A stretch of DNA of 64,000 bases, from NCBI GenBank assembly GCA_031363915.1, contig JANLVI010000007.1, positions 248,001 through 312,000 of the forward strand. The letters are read 5' to 3'. Position numbers and translations under genes: made by a program. Numbering within the stretch: the first letter of the stretch is position 1; each line of letters starts with the position of its first letter. This stretch comes from JANLVI01 sp031363915 (GTDB lineage Bacteria > Vulcanimicrobiota > Vulcanimicrobiia > Vulcanimicrobiales > Vulcanimicrobiaceae). This document shows positions 51,061 to 59,100 of the stretch, piece by piece. The notes below the pieces were generated by a model, which did no database searches, had not been told where the DNA came from, and saw nothing but the letters and a program-made list of their open reading frames with translations.

Positions 51061-51668
51061 ATGAGCCTTGAATCCAATCCGCTCCGAACCGCCTGGGCCA
51101 CCTGGCTCCCCGGCGCACTCCCGCTCTTGGAGGCCGAGCGCTTCGCCGAGTCCCTTGTCGGCTTCCCGAAACCGGCGTATGCGCCGATCCCGTTTGTGGC
51201 GGCGCCGTCGGCCGCTGGTCGCAGGATCGCGCTCATCACTTCGGCGGGCGCCTACGATGCGGCAACGCAGACGCGTCGCTCACCGCGAGCGTCCTCTCGA
51301 CGATGGGCTACGCGCTCGATTGGGCGACGCTCATCGAATCGACGATTCCGCAGCTCATCATGCAGGCGAAAACGGACGGCGCAAATTGCGCGCTGTTGGT
51401 CCCGGTTTGACCCCTTTGTCACCAGACGGTCCGTCTGGTCGCCGAAGCCTTCGAACGCGCGAATCTTTTGACGGTCGTCGTCGGCACGATGCGGACGCCG
51501 CTCAAAGGATTACCGCGCGTGCTTATCTCACGCTACGACCGCGGGCGCAACTTCGGTGCGCCCGGCGATACGGACGAACATCGCGCGCTCGCGCGTGAAG
51601 CACTTGCTCTTTTCGACGTGACGGAGCCGACTCTGATCGATCACAAGGAGCGCGCCGCGGCCTCGTAG
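51061..51668 (+). pseudogene. GrdB-like reductase selenoprotein family gene, internally deleted/frameshifted, with in-frame UGA
   Basis: Codons from ATG 51061 encode MSLESNPLRTAWATWLPGA and, to about 51260, IALITSAGAYDAATQ, typical of the GrdB-like family N-terminus. After about 51265 the protein continues in another frame: STMGYALDWATLIESTIPQ, DGANCALLVPV, then TGA at 51408-51410, PLCHQTVRLVAEAFER and VVVGTMRTPL to a TAG at 51666. Family homologues have Cys at the TGA (PVCPLCHQ). About 50 codons of the usual middle region seem missing, and the junction shifts the frame. A SECIS-like hairpin lies just after the TGA. So the gene is either a decayed selenoprotein, or a selenoprotein with an assembly error at the deletion. 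Confidence 0.6.
51421..51439 (+). promoter_or_regulatory. Candidate bacterial SECIS hairpin
   Basis: ACCAGACG (51421-51428) pairs perfectly with CGTCTGGT (51432-51439), leaving a GTC loop. The loop begins 18 bases after the TGA, the distance expected of bacterial SECIS elements, and a G leads the loop, as in E. coli fdhF (GGUCU). Support is structural only; SelB binding is not shown. Confidence 0.55.
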
Positions 51669-51687
51669 CCGCGTCGAGCACGACCGT

Positions 51688-52566
51688 TTGCAACGTCCCT
51701 CCCAAAACGCGGCGCTCGGCGCAGCGGCAGCGCTCTTCTTCGTCTTCCTGTGGGCATCGGCATACGTGCCGAGCAAAACGGGTGTCCTCAACTCATCGCC
51801 GCTGTGGTTTCTCGTCGTGCGCTTCGCCGTCTCGGGCGGGATTTTTCTTGCGGTCGCGCTCGCAACGGGCGGAAAACTTCCGCGGACGGGACGCCACTGG
51901 ATTGCGATTGTCGTGCTCGGGCTCACCTCGAATGCGATCTATCTGGGTTGTACGTACGAAGCACTCCGTCACATGGCTGCCGGAATCGGTGCGATCGTCG
52001 CGAGTACGAACCCGCTCGTGCTCGCGTTCATCGCACCCGTTGTCTTGCGCGAGCGCTTGACGCCGCTCAAGATCGTCGGTCTGCTGATGGGCTTCGGCGG
52101 CGTCGTCGCCATCATGATCGTTCGTACCGGTAGCGGAAACGCGCAGCCATCAGACGTGTTGCTCGCGTTCATCGGCGTCTTGGGCAGCGTCGCCGGGACG
52201 ATCGTGTTCAAGAAATACTGCGCCGACGTCGATTTGAAGACCGTGGCGGCGTTACAACTCTTGGTCGCGGGTATCGCGCTCTTGCCGCTCGCGCTCGCCT
52301 TCGAAGGCGCGCCGCACGCGATTTGGGGCGCACCGATCGTCGAGTCGTTCGCGTACGTCGTGCTCGTCATGTCGATCGGCGCATCGACGCTGTGGTTCTG
52401 GTTGCTCAAGCACGGTGAGGCAAGCCGCGTCAGCGCCTACTACTTCCTCACGCCGATTTTCGGTTTGTTTCTGGCCGCGATCCTCTTGCACGAACCGGTG
52501 ACCGTGCGCGACCTCTTCGGACTTGCGGGAATCGCGGTCGGAATTGCTCTCGTGCAGCGCGGATGA
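51688..52566 (+). CDS. EamA/DMT family transporter
   Basis: 292 residues with ten transmembrane helices in two EamA repeats (first about 8-140, second about 155-290). Repeat landmarks are WASAYVPSKTGV and the repeat-end helices ASTNPLVLAFIAPVVLRERL and YYFLTPIFGLFLAAILLHEP. The substrate of such metabolite exporters cannot be read from sequence. TTG start. Overlaps the next gene by 4 bases. Confidence 0.88.
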   Translation: MQRPSQNAALGAAAALFFVFLWASAYVPSKTGVLNSSPLWFLVVRFAVSGGIFLAVALATGGKLPRTGRHWIAIVVLGLTSNAIYLGCTYEALRHMAAGIGAIVASTNPLVLAFIAPVVLRERLTPLKIVGLLMGFGGVVAIMIVRTGSGNAQPSDVLLAFIGVLGSVAGTIVFKKYCADVDLKTVAALQLLVAGIALLPLALAFEGAPHAIWGAPIVESFAYVVLVMSIGASTLWFWLLKHGEASRVSAYYFLTPIFGLFLAAILLHEPVTVRDLFGLAGIAVGIALVQRG

Positions 52567-53762
52567 CGATGCGCTGGCGGATGCTCGCGCTTATGACCGG
52601 CTCGCAAGTCGGCGGCGCGATCGTTCAGCAGGGCTTGGGTTCGCTTGCGCCCGTGCTACTCGTCACCTTCGCGCTCTCCAAGACGCAACTCGGCACGGTC
52701 TTTACGGCGCTTGCGATCGGGAGCGCGCTCTTCACCACCCTCGCCGGGGTTATCGTCGACCGCTACGGCGAGCGCGTCGTCACACTTTGGGGCGGCGTGC
52801 TCCTCGGCGCGACGTTGCTCGCCGCGTCTGCCGTCGCGTCGTATCCATGGCTTGTCGCTTGCATCTTTCTCTTCGGCATCTCGTATGCCGCGCAGACACC
52901 GGCGGGCGGACGCGCGGTGCTCGCATGGTTCGATCGCGACCGCGGGCTCGCGATGTCGATCCGCCAAACCGGCGTGCCGCTGGGCGGCGCGATCGGTGGC
53001 GTTATCTTGCCGTTTCTCGCACTGCACTATAACTACCGCGTCGCGCTTGCCGTCGGCGGCATCCTCGGCGCGGCCGCAGCGATCGTCGCCGCGCGCTATT
53101 ACGTCGATCCGCCACGACGAAACGCATCGACGCGCGGCCTGCGCGATGTCGTGCGCGGGATGATGCGATTGGCGCGCAGTCCGCGCACGATGCTCTTCAC
53201 GCTTGCGTGCATGGTGCTCGTCAGCGGACAAACGATCATGAACGCGTTCTTCGCGATCACCGCAGTCGCCGACGTGCACGTCAGCGCAACGCTCGCCGCA
53301 GCGGCTTTTACATTCGCGCAGATGTGTGCCGTCGCGGGTCGTGTCGTCTGGGGCAAGCTCAGCGACACGCTCTTTCGCGGCGATCGCGCGCTGCCGATCG
53401 CAGCGATCGGCGCGATTCTCGCCGCGTGCGCCTGGACGATCGCCCACATTGCACCGGGCGCCGTCCCCGAACTCTTTATCGTCGGCGGCTTGCTCGGTTT
53501 TTCGGCATCGAGTTGGAACGGCGTGATGGCGACGGCGATGGCGGAGATCGGCGGACCGGAATATGCCGGCAGCGTGCTGGGCGTCGCCCTGACGTTTATC
53601 TTTGCTGCCGCGGGTGCTGCGCCGCTGCTCTTCGGGTCGCTTGCCGACGCGCGCACGCTGGGCACCGCCTGGACGGCGCTCGCCATCGCGGCGGCCATCG
53701 GCATTCTCCCGGCACTCGGTGCCGCGTACTTGGCCCGTCGCGATGCGGCTCCCGTCGGCTAG
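52563..53762 (+). CDS. MFS transporter
   Basis: 399 residues, twelve transmembrane helices. The central loop has GVIVDRYGERVVTL (MFS A-motif) and a second half with GKLSDTLFRGDR. Fifth-helix GVPLGGAIGGVILP resembles oxalate/formate or nitrate-type carriers only in general pattern. Co-transcribed with the EamA gene. Followed closely by tRNA-Leu. Confidence 0.87.
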   Translation: MTMRWRMLALMTGSQVGGAIVQQGLGSLAPVLLVTFALSKTQLGTVFTALAIGSALFTTLAGVIVDRYGERVVTLWGGVLLGATLLAASAVASYPWLVACIFLFGISYAAQTPAGGRAVLAWFDRDRGLAMSIRQTGVPLGGAIGGVILPFLALHYNYRVALAVGGILGAAAAIVAARYYVDPPRRNASTRGLRDVVRGMMRLARSPRTMLFTLACMVLVSGQTIMNAFFAITAVADVHVSATLAAAAFTFAQMCAVAGRVVWGKLSDTLFRGDRALPIAAIGAILAACAWTIAHIAPGAVPELFIVGGLLGFSASSWNGVMATAMAEIGGPEYAGSVLGVALTFIFAAAGAAPLLFGSLADARTLGTAWTALAIAAAIGILPALGAAYLARRDAAPVG

Positions 53763-53806
53763 CGAAAAGGCCGCGCGTAGCGAAATGCCTAAACGGAGCG
53801 GGCCGT

Positions 53807-53890
53807 GCCCAGGTGGCGGAATTGGTAGACGCGCTAGTTTCAGGTATTAGTAGCCGCAAGGCTGTGGGGGTTCGAGTCCCTTCCTGGTCA
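53807..53890 (+). tRNA. tRNA-Leu(CAG)
   Basis: 84 bases. D arm with AATTGGTAGAC, anticodon loop TTCAGGT giving anticodon CAG, long variable arm TAGCC-GCAA-GGCTG, and T loop TTCGAGT. Acceptor stem GCCCAGG pairs with CCTGGTC with one C-T mismatch at the second position; the discriminator base is A and no CCA is encoded. A terminator follows. Confidence 0.9.
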
Positions 53891-53900
53891 GGTTTCAGAA

Positions 53901-53934
53901 GCCCGTGAAAGTCATCGCTTTCGCGGGTCTTTTT
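53901..53934 (+). terminator. Terminator after tRNA-Leu
   Basis: CCCGTGAAAG (53902-53911) pairs with CTTTCGCGGG (53918-53927), followed by TCTTTTT. It also abuts the 3' end of the convergent DUF5069 gene. Confidence 0.85.
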
Positions 53935-54388
53935 ATCGTGTTCTGCGGCCCGCAAGGCGGTAGACGAGTGTCGCCGGCGGCACGATGACACCGTTGTAGA
54001 AGACCTTGAGCAGTCTCGTATACGGACCGCTTTTTCTCCGATTTTCGTCTGCATCGATCATGGCCAAGAAGGGCGCGTTCCACCGGAGAAACGCGCGATT
54101 GAAAACCGCACAGTCGGCGGACGTTTTGTGACCGGCATCGAGAATCCGTCGCGCGGCTTCGTCGTCGTCCAATTGATCTTGAATGAGGTTACCGATTTGC
54201 GTCTGCGTCATCGCCAGAAATCGCAGAAGTTGCGCATCGAGATAATCGTTGTCGCCGAATAGGTAGTCGCCCAGGACGTCGCCGCGCTTCGCTTCGAGCG
54301 CATCATGGCGTCGTGCTTTATCGATATAGCGACCCAGCCAAATGCAACCGGCAAGTTCTTGTCGACCCGATCGAGGAATCCAACTCAT
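53933..54388 (-). CDS. DUF5069-family protein
   Basis: 151 residues from the ATG at 54388, preceded by GGAGGAG. The signature WLGRYIDKARRHDALEAKRG is that of DUF5069, a small family of unknown function in diverse bacteria. The C-terminal part (WNAPFLAMIDADENRRKSGP) is helical. No membrane segment. Convergent with tRNA-Leu. Nothing upstream suggests a pathway. Confidence 0.75.
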   Translation of the reverse strand: MSWIPRSGRQELAGCIWLGRYIDKARRHDALEAKRGDVLGDYLFGDNDYLDAQLLRFLAMTQTQIGNLIQDQLDDDEAARRILDAGHKTSADCAVFNRAFLRWNAPFLAMIDADENRRKSGPYTRLLKVFYNGVIVPPATLVYRLAGRRTR

Positions 54389-54678
54389 GTGATCTCCTCC
54401 GGCCCTCTCTGCGTGAATCACCGTTCAATAACGCCCAATAACGCCGTGGCGCAATCGCCGCGTTGTGATCCGAGATGTTGTTTTCCCGGTATTGAACGCG
54501 TGACCACCTGGCCCCACGTCTCCGTAACCGAACGTGGTCGCTGTTCCCGAGCCGTACGGCATGGTCCCGCGTCGCTCGATCGAGGACCGCAGCCCGTGCT
54601 CGCCCTGCCCAAGTAGGGACACCGGCGAGCGTCGTAGCCAAGCCGGAAGTTCCCTCAGATGCTGCGAACGCTCATCGC
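54389..54678. other. Intergenic region, no gene recognised
   Basis: 290 bases between the DUF5069 start and the cyclophilin gene. Open frames here are short and arginine-rich. A small minus-strand frame has a TTFGYGDVGP stretch like a channel selectivity filter, but no flanking helices, so I see no gene. The promoters of the two divergent genes should be here. Confidence 0.5.
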
Positions 54679-55254
54679 ATGATTCGTCAATCCTTGCTCG
54701 CGATCGCCCTTGTGCTCACGTGCGAGGTCTCGTCTGCGGCAGCGTCGCTCCCGCGGGTCGCCATGACGACCTCGGCCGGCACGATCGTCCTCGAACTCGA
54801 TTCGGTGCGCGCACCGATTACCGCGGCAAACTTCTTGCACTTGGTCGACACGCACGTCTACGACGGCGCGACGTTCTATCGCACGGTGAGCAAAGCGGCG
54901 ATTCCCGGCTCGAACATCGAAGTGATTCAAGGCGGGCTCGAAGCCGTGCATCGGATGCTCGCGCAAACGATCGCACTCGAAAATTCGACGAAGACGCATT
55001 TGCACAATACGTCCGGTGCGATTTCGATGGCGCGCACGAGCGACCCGAATTCGGCGAGTTCCGAATTCTTTCTGTGCGTCGGCGACAACCGGTTCCTCGA
55101 CGCCGAAAATCAGCCCGACCACTTGGGCTACGCGGCCTTCGGCCACGTCATCCGCGGCTATGACGTCGTGCTCAAAATCAACCACGCCGTTGCGGTCGAC
55201 CAGCGTCTGACCACGCCCGTCACGATCGTCCGCATGCGCCGGGTCAAGGCCTGA
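54679..55254 (+). CDS. Cyclophilin-type peptidyl-prolyl cis-trans isomerase (exported)
   Basis: 191 residues with a signal peptide (about 1-22). Core motifs: LELDSVRAPITAANFLHL, the catalytic-face FYRTVS, ISMARTSDPNSASSEFFLCV and DHLGYAAFGHVIRGYDVV. The active-site pocket set common to cyclophilins appears mostly present, although the usual Gln-Gly-Gly segment is reduced (VIQGGLEAV). It likely folds periplasmic proteins. ATG at 54679. Confidence 0.87.
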   Translation: MIRQSLLAIALVLTCEVSSAAASLPRVAMTTSAGTIVLELDSVRAPITAANFLHLVDTHVYDGATFYRTVSKAAIPGSNIEVIQGGLEAVHRMLAQTIALENSTKTHLHNTSGAISMARTSDPNSASSEFFLCVGDNRFLDAENQPDHLGYAAFGHVIRGYDVVLKINHAVAVDQRLTTPVTIVRMRRVKA

Positions 55255-55321
55255 GGCGAAACCCGCTTCTCGGTGATTTGCGCCACGGCCCGGGCAGGTT
55301 GCTTGGAACTATGATCCATGC

Positions 55322-55582
55322 ATGCAACAGCTCTATGCCGATGGCACGGTCGCCTATTCTGCGGATTCCTGGACGCCCACCGCGCGCATTGGGACCTATA
55401 CCGTAGCCGATCTCCACGCGCGAACGGGCTGCCTGCTCCGGGTCGTCATGGCCGACGGAGAGGTCTTCACGGGGATTTTCCGCACGGAGATCCTCAGCGC
55501 GCATGCCTTGAGCGTGTTTATCTCCGGGCCGCGGAGTGCGACTTTGACGATCGACGAGATCGTCTCGATCGACTCGCTCTAA
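55322..55582 (+). CDS. Small protein with possible Sm-like domain
   Basis: 86 residues. The C-terminal half (about 36-85) runs TGCLLRVVMADGEVFTGIFR ... ATLTIDEIVSIDSL, a five-strand pattern like the Sm/Hfq fold (strand-turn G-x-x-x-x-G, then I-x-S-I). No confident family hit by eye. Start at ATG 55322, no close neighbours. RNA-binding is an idea from the pattern only. Confidence 0.45.
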   Translation: MQQLYADGTVAYSADSWTPTARIGTYTVADLHARTGCLLRVVMADGEVFTGIFRTEILSAHALSVFISGPRSATLTIDEIVSIDSL

Positions 55583-55611
55583 AGACACGCGGGGCCCGGT
55601 TGGACCCGCCA

Positions 55612-56058
55612 TTATTTCTCGGTGACGGTGACCGTCCCGCGCATAAACGCGTGATACGCGCAGAAGTAGGGGTACGTTCCGGCCTTCGAATAGGTCTTGC
55701 TCCAGGTCTGGCCTTTTGCCATGTAGCCGGAATCGTAGCTCTTATCGTCGGCCGTGACCGTGTGCGCGGATTCATCGTCATTGACGAACTGGATCGTGTC
55801 GCCGACTTTCACGACCGCGTCCTTGGGCGAGTAAGCGAAGTCTTTCATGTGGATCACCAGCGCCGGGCTGGGCTGCGGGGCGGGACTTGCCGCGCTCGAG
55901 GGTGGGGCCGACGGCATCGTCATTGGGGGCATGCTGGGGCTTGGACCGGGGAACGGCTGGGCGAGGGCCACCGAGGTCGTCAGGGCGAGGGCCGTCAAGA
56001 ACGGAGCGATCACACGAAATCCCATCTCAATTTTGTAGAACGAACAAGCCATGAACAT
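55612..56058 (-). CDS. Plastocyanin/amicyanin-type cupredoxin
   Basis: About 148 residues with a signal peptide, a Pro/Ser-rich linker (about 35-68) and a type I blue-copper domain. The copper ligands are present: His in DESAHTVTADD, then Cys, His and Met in PYFCAYHAFMRG. Family members carry electrons in the periplasm. ATG at 56058 after an AAGGA-like site; the ATG at 56025 would be an alternative start giving a tighter signal peptide. Divergent from the E2-E1 fusion. Confidence 0.87.
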   Translation of the reverse strand: MFMACSFYKIEMGFRVIAPFLTALALTTSVALAQPFPGPSPSMPPMTMPSAPPSSAASPAPQPSPALVIHMKDFAYSPKDAVVKVGDTIQFVNDDESAHTVTADDKSYDSGYMAKGQTWSKTYSKAGTYPYFCAYHAFMRGTVTVTEK

Positions 56059-56192
56059 CACCTGATCCTTAGGTGTCTACCGAGCGGACGCCCGTCGGAC
56101 GCTCGATCTTGCGACAATCGTCGCGCAGGCCGAAAATATGGTGGACCGAAGCCAATCGCGTTGAATATGTCGCTTAGTGGAGTGGTGGTCGC

Positions 56193-59100
56193 GTGCTCGA
56201 ATCATTGGTGAAAGTTGCTCTTCCGGAACTCGGGGAGTCCGTCACCGAAGGCTCTATCGTCGAGTGGCGCAAGAAAGTCGGCCAGTGGGTCGGCGAAGGC
56301 GAGACGATCGTCGATGTGACGACCGACAAGGTCGATGTCGAAGTCCCCGCTTCGGTTGCAGGCGTGATCACCGCCCTGCACGGCGGTGAAGGCGACACCG
56401 TTGCCGTCGGCGCGATTCTTGCCGAGATCGATACGTCGGCGGCAAAACCTGAAGTGGGCAGCAAAGCCTCTCCGCCCGCCGCCGCAACGCCCGTCGCCGC
56501 GGCAGCCAAAGTGCCCCCGGACGCCGTGACGCCTTCGTCCTACGGTGCACCCGGCAGCGCTTCCGCGCCACCGACGATGGCGAGCGGCAACGGCAAAATC
56601 GGCGGAGTGGCCTCCGCGCATGCGCGCCGCCTCGCCGAGCGCTTCCACGTCGACATCGCAAGCGTTCGCGGCACCGGCCCCGACGGGTTGACCGTGCGCG
56701 AAGACGTCGAGCACGCGATCGCATCGGGTTCGGCCAAGCCCGCCTCGAACGGAACAAGCGCGCCCGCGATCAATTTCCCCGTGCCGTCCGCCGCAGCGAC
56801 GGTCACGACGCTCAAAGGCCCGCAAGCCGTTCTTGCGACCTACATGGATCAGTCGCTCTCGATTCCGACGGCCACGTCGTTTCGTACGCTCTCGGTCGGT
56901 GCACTCGAAGCGCGCCGCGCCGAACTCAATACCGCGCTCAAGTCCGCCGGTAAAGCCGACAAGATCTCGTTCACGCACCTCATCGCATACGCGCTCGTCA
57001 TTGCCGCACATGAAGCGCCCGCGATTACGGCAAGCTTCCGTCGCGACGGCGCGACCGTGCAAAAAATCGAAGCAGGCGTGCATTTGGGCATCGCCGTCGA
57101 CATGACGCGCAAAGACGGTTCGCGGTCGCTCGTCGTGCCGGTGATCAAGGGTGCCGCATCGATGGACTTCGTCGCGTTCCGCGCGGCGTACGAAGCGCTG
57201 ATCGTGAAAGCACGCGACGGCAAGCTCACGGCCGACGAACTCTCGGGCGCGACATTTACCTTGACGAATCCGGGTGGTATCGGCACGATCGCCTCCGTGC
57301 CGCGTTTGATGGTCGGCCAAGGCGCGATCGTCGCCGCGGGCGCGATCGCGTATCCGCCGGGTTTCGCGCACGCTCCGGACTCGACGTTAAAACAACTCGG
57401 CATCGAAAAAGTCATGACGATGACCTCGACGTACGACCATCGCGTGATTCAAGGCGCGCAGTCGGGTGAATTCCTCAAGCGCGTCGACGAACTGCTCTCG
57501 GGCGCAAGCGAATTTTACGAAGGCGTATTCCGCACCTATGGTTTGGCCGCACCGAGCGTGACGGCGACCGCCGTGACCACCAACGCACGTCCCGTCACGG
57601 CGGCAAACGCGGCCGCCGCGACGACCGTCGGAACGGCGGCATCCTCACAGACCGCGGGTGCAACCTCAGAAGAGATGCTGCGTGCGATCGCCGCCGGGAT
57701 GGCGATGGTCTCATCGTATCGTCGGCACGGTCACCTCGCGGCAACGCTCGATCCGCTCGGCAAAGAGCCGGTCGGCGATCCGTCGCTCGACCCGCGTCAT
57801 TACAGTTTGACGCCCGCGCTGATGAGCGCGATCCCCGCGTCGATCTTGCGCGTCAAGGTGCCGGGCGGCACGCTTGCCGACATCCTTCCGGCGCTGCGCG
57901 AAACGTATAGCAGCACGATCGCCTACGAAGTCGAGCACATCTCAAACACCCAGCAGCGCGAATGGCTGCGGGAATACATCGAGAGCGGCATGCATCGCAC
58001 GCCGCTCACCGCACAGCGCAAAGTGCAAGTGCTCCAACGCCTCACCAAAGTCGAGACGATGGAACGCTATTTCCGCAAGCAGTTCATGTCGCAAAAGACG
58101 TTCTCGATCGAAGGCCTCGACGTCATGGTCCCGATGCTCGAAGAGATGATCTCGATGCTCGCGGAAGACGGTACGAAAACCGCCGTTCTCGGGATGGCAC
58201 ATCGCGGTCGACTCTCGACGATCGCGCACGTCGTCAATCGCCCGTACGAAGAACTGCTCGCCGAATTCGAAGCAGGCGCAATGAAGACGGCGCTCAGCGA
58301 CGATGATGAGTCCGACGACGCGACGGGCGATGTGAAATATCATCACGGGGCTGTCGGCATCTACGAGACGCCGGTGGGCACGCAGATCGCGGTCAAACTG
58401 GCGAACAATCCCAGCCACCTCGAAGCCGTCGACGGTGTCGTCGAGGGCATCACGCGTTCGCTTCAAACGGACCACGTGCAAAATATCGCGCGCATGGATT
58501 TCACCGCAGCTGCGCCGATCCTCATCCACGGCGACTCCGCATTCCCGGGTCAAGGCGTGGTGAGCGAAGTGCTCAACCTGCAAGCCCTCATCGGTTATGC
58601 GACCGGCGGCACGATTCACATCATCTCAAACAATCAGGTCGGTTTTACGACCGATCCGAACGAGAGCCGCTCGACGCGGTACGCATCGGATCTCGCCAAA
58701 GGCTTCGACGTGCCGATCGTGCACGTCAACGCCGACGATGTCGATGCGTGCATCGCCGCCGTGCATTTCGCGATCGACTACCGCCGGAAGTTCGGCCGCG
58801 ATACCGTGGTCGATCTCATCGGCTATCGCCGCTTCGGTCATAACGAACAAGACGAGCCGATGTACACCCAGCCCGGGATGTACGAGACGATCAAAGCGCA
58901 TCCGACCGTGCGCGAGCTTTTCGCGGCGAACCTCGTCGCCCAGGGCGTGCTCTCGGCGGATCAGGTGAGCGAACTACAAGATGCGGCGCAAACGCGGATC
59001 GCCGAGGCCCACGCGAACGTCAAGAACGGCAACATCGCAAAGCTCATCGGCGCCGATAAAGTCAAAGTTTTCATCAATGAAAAACCGCGATCGACGGGCG

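Noticed and set aside
54425..54622. TTFGYGDVGP, like a potassium-channel selectivity filter, in a short minus-strand frame
   Set aside because: No transmembrane helices flank it and the frame is short and of ordinary composition; taken as chance.
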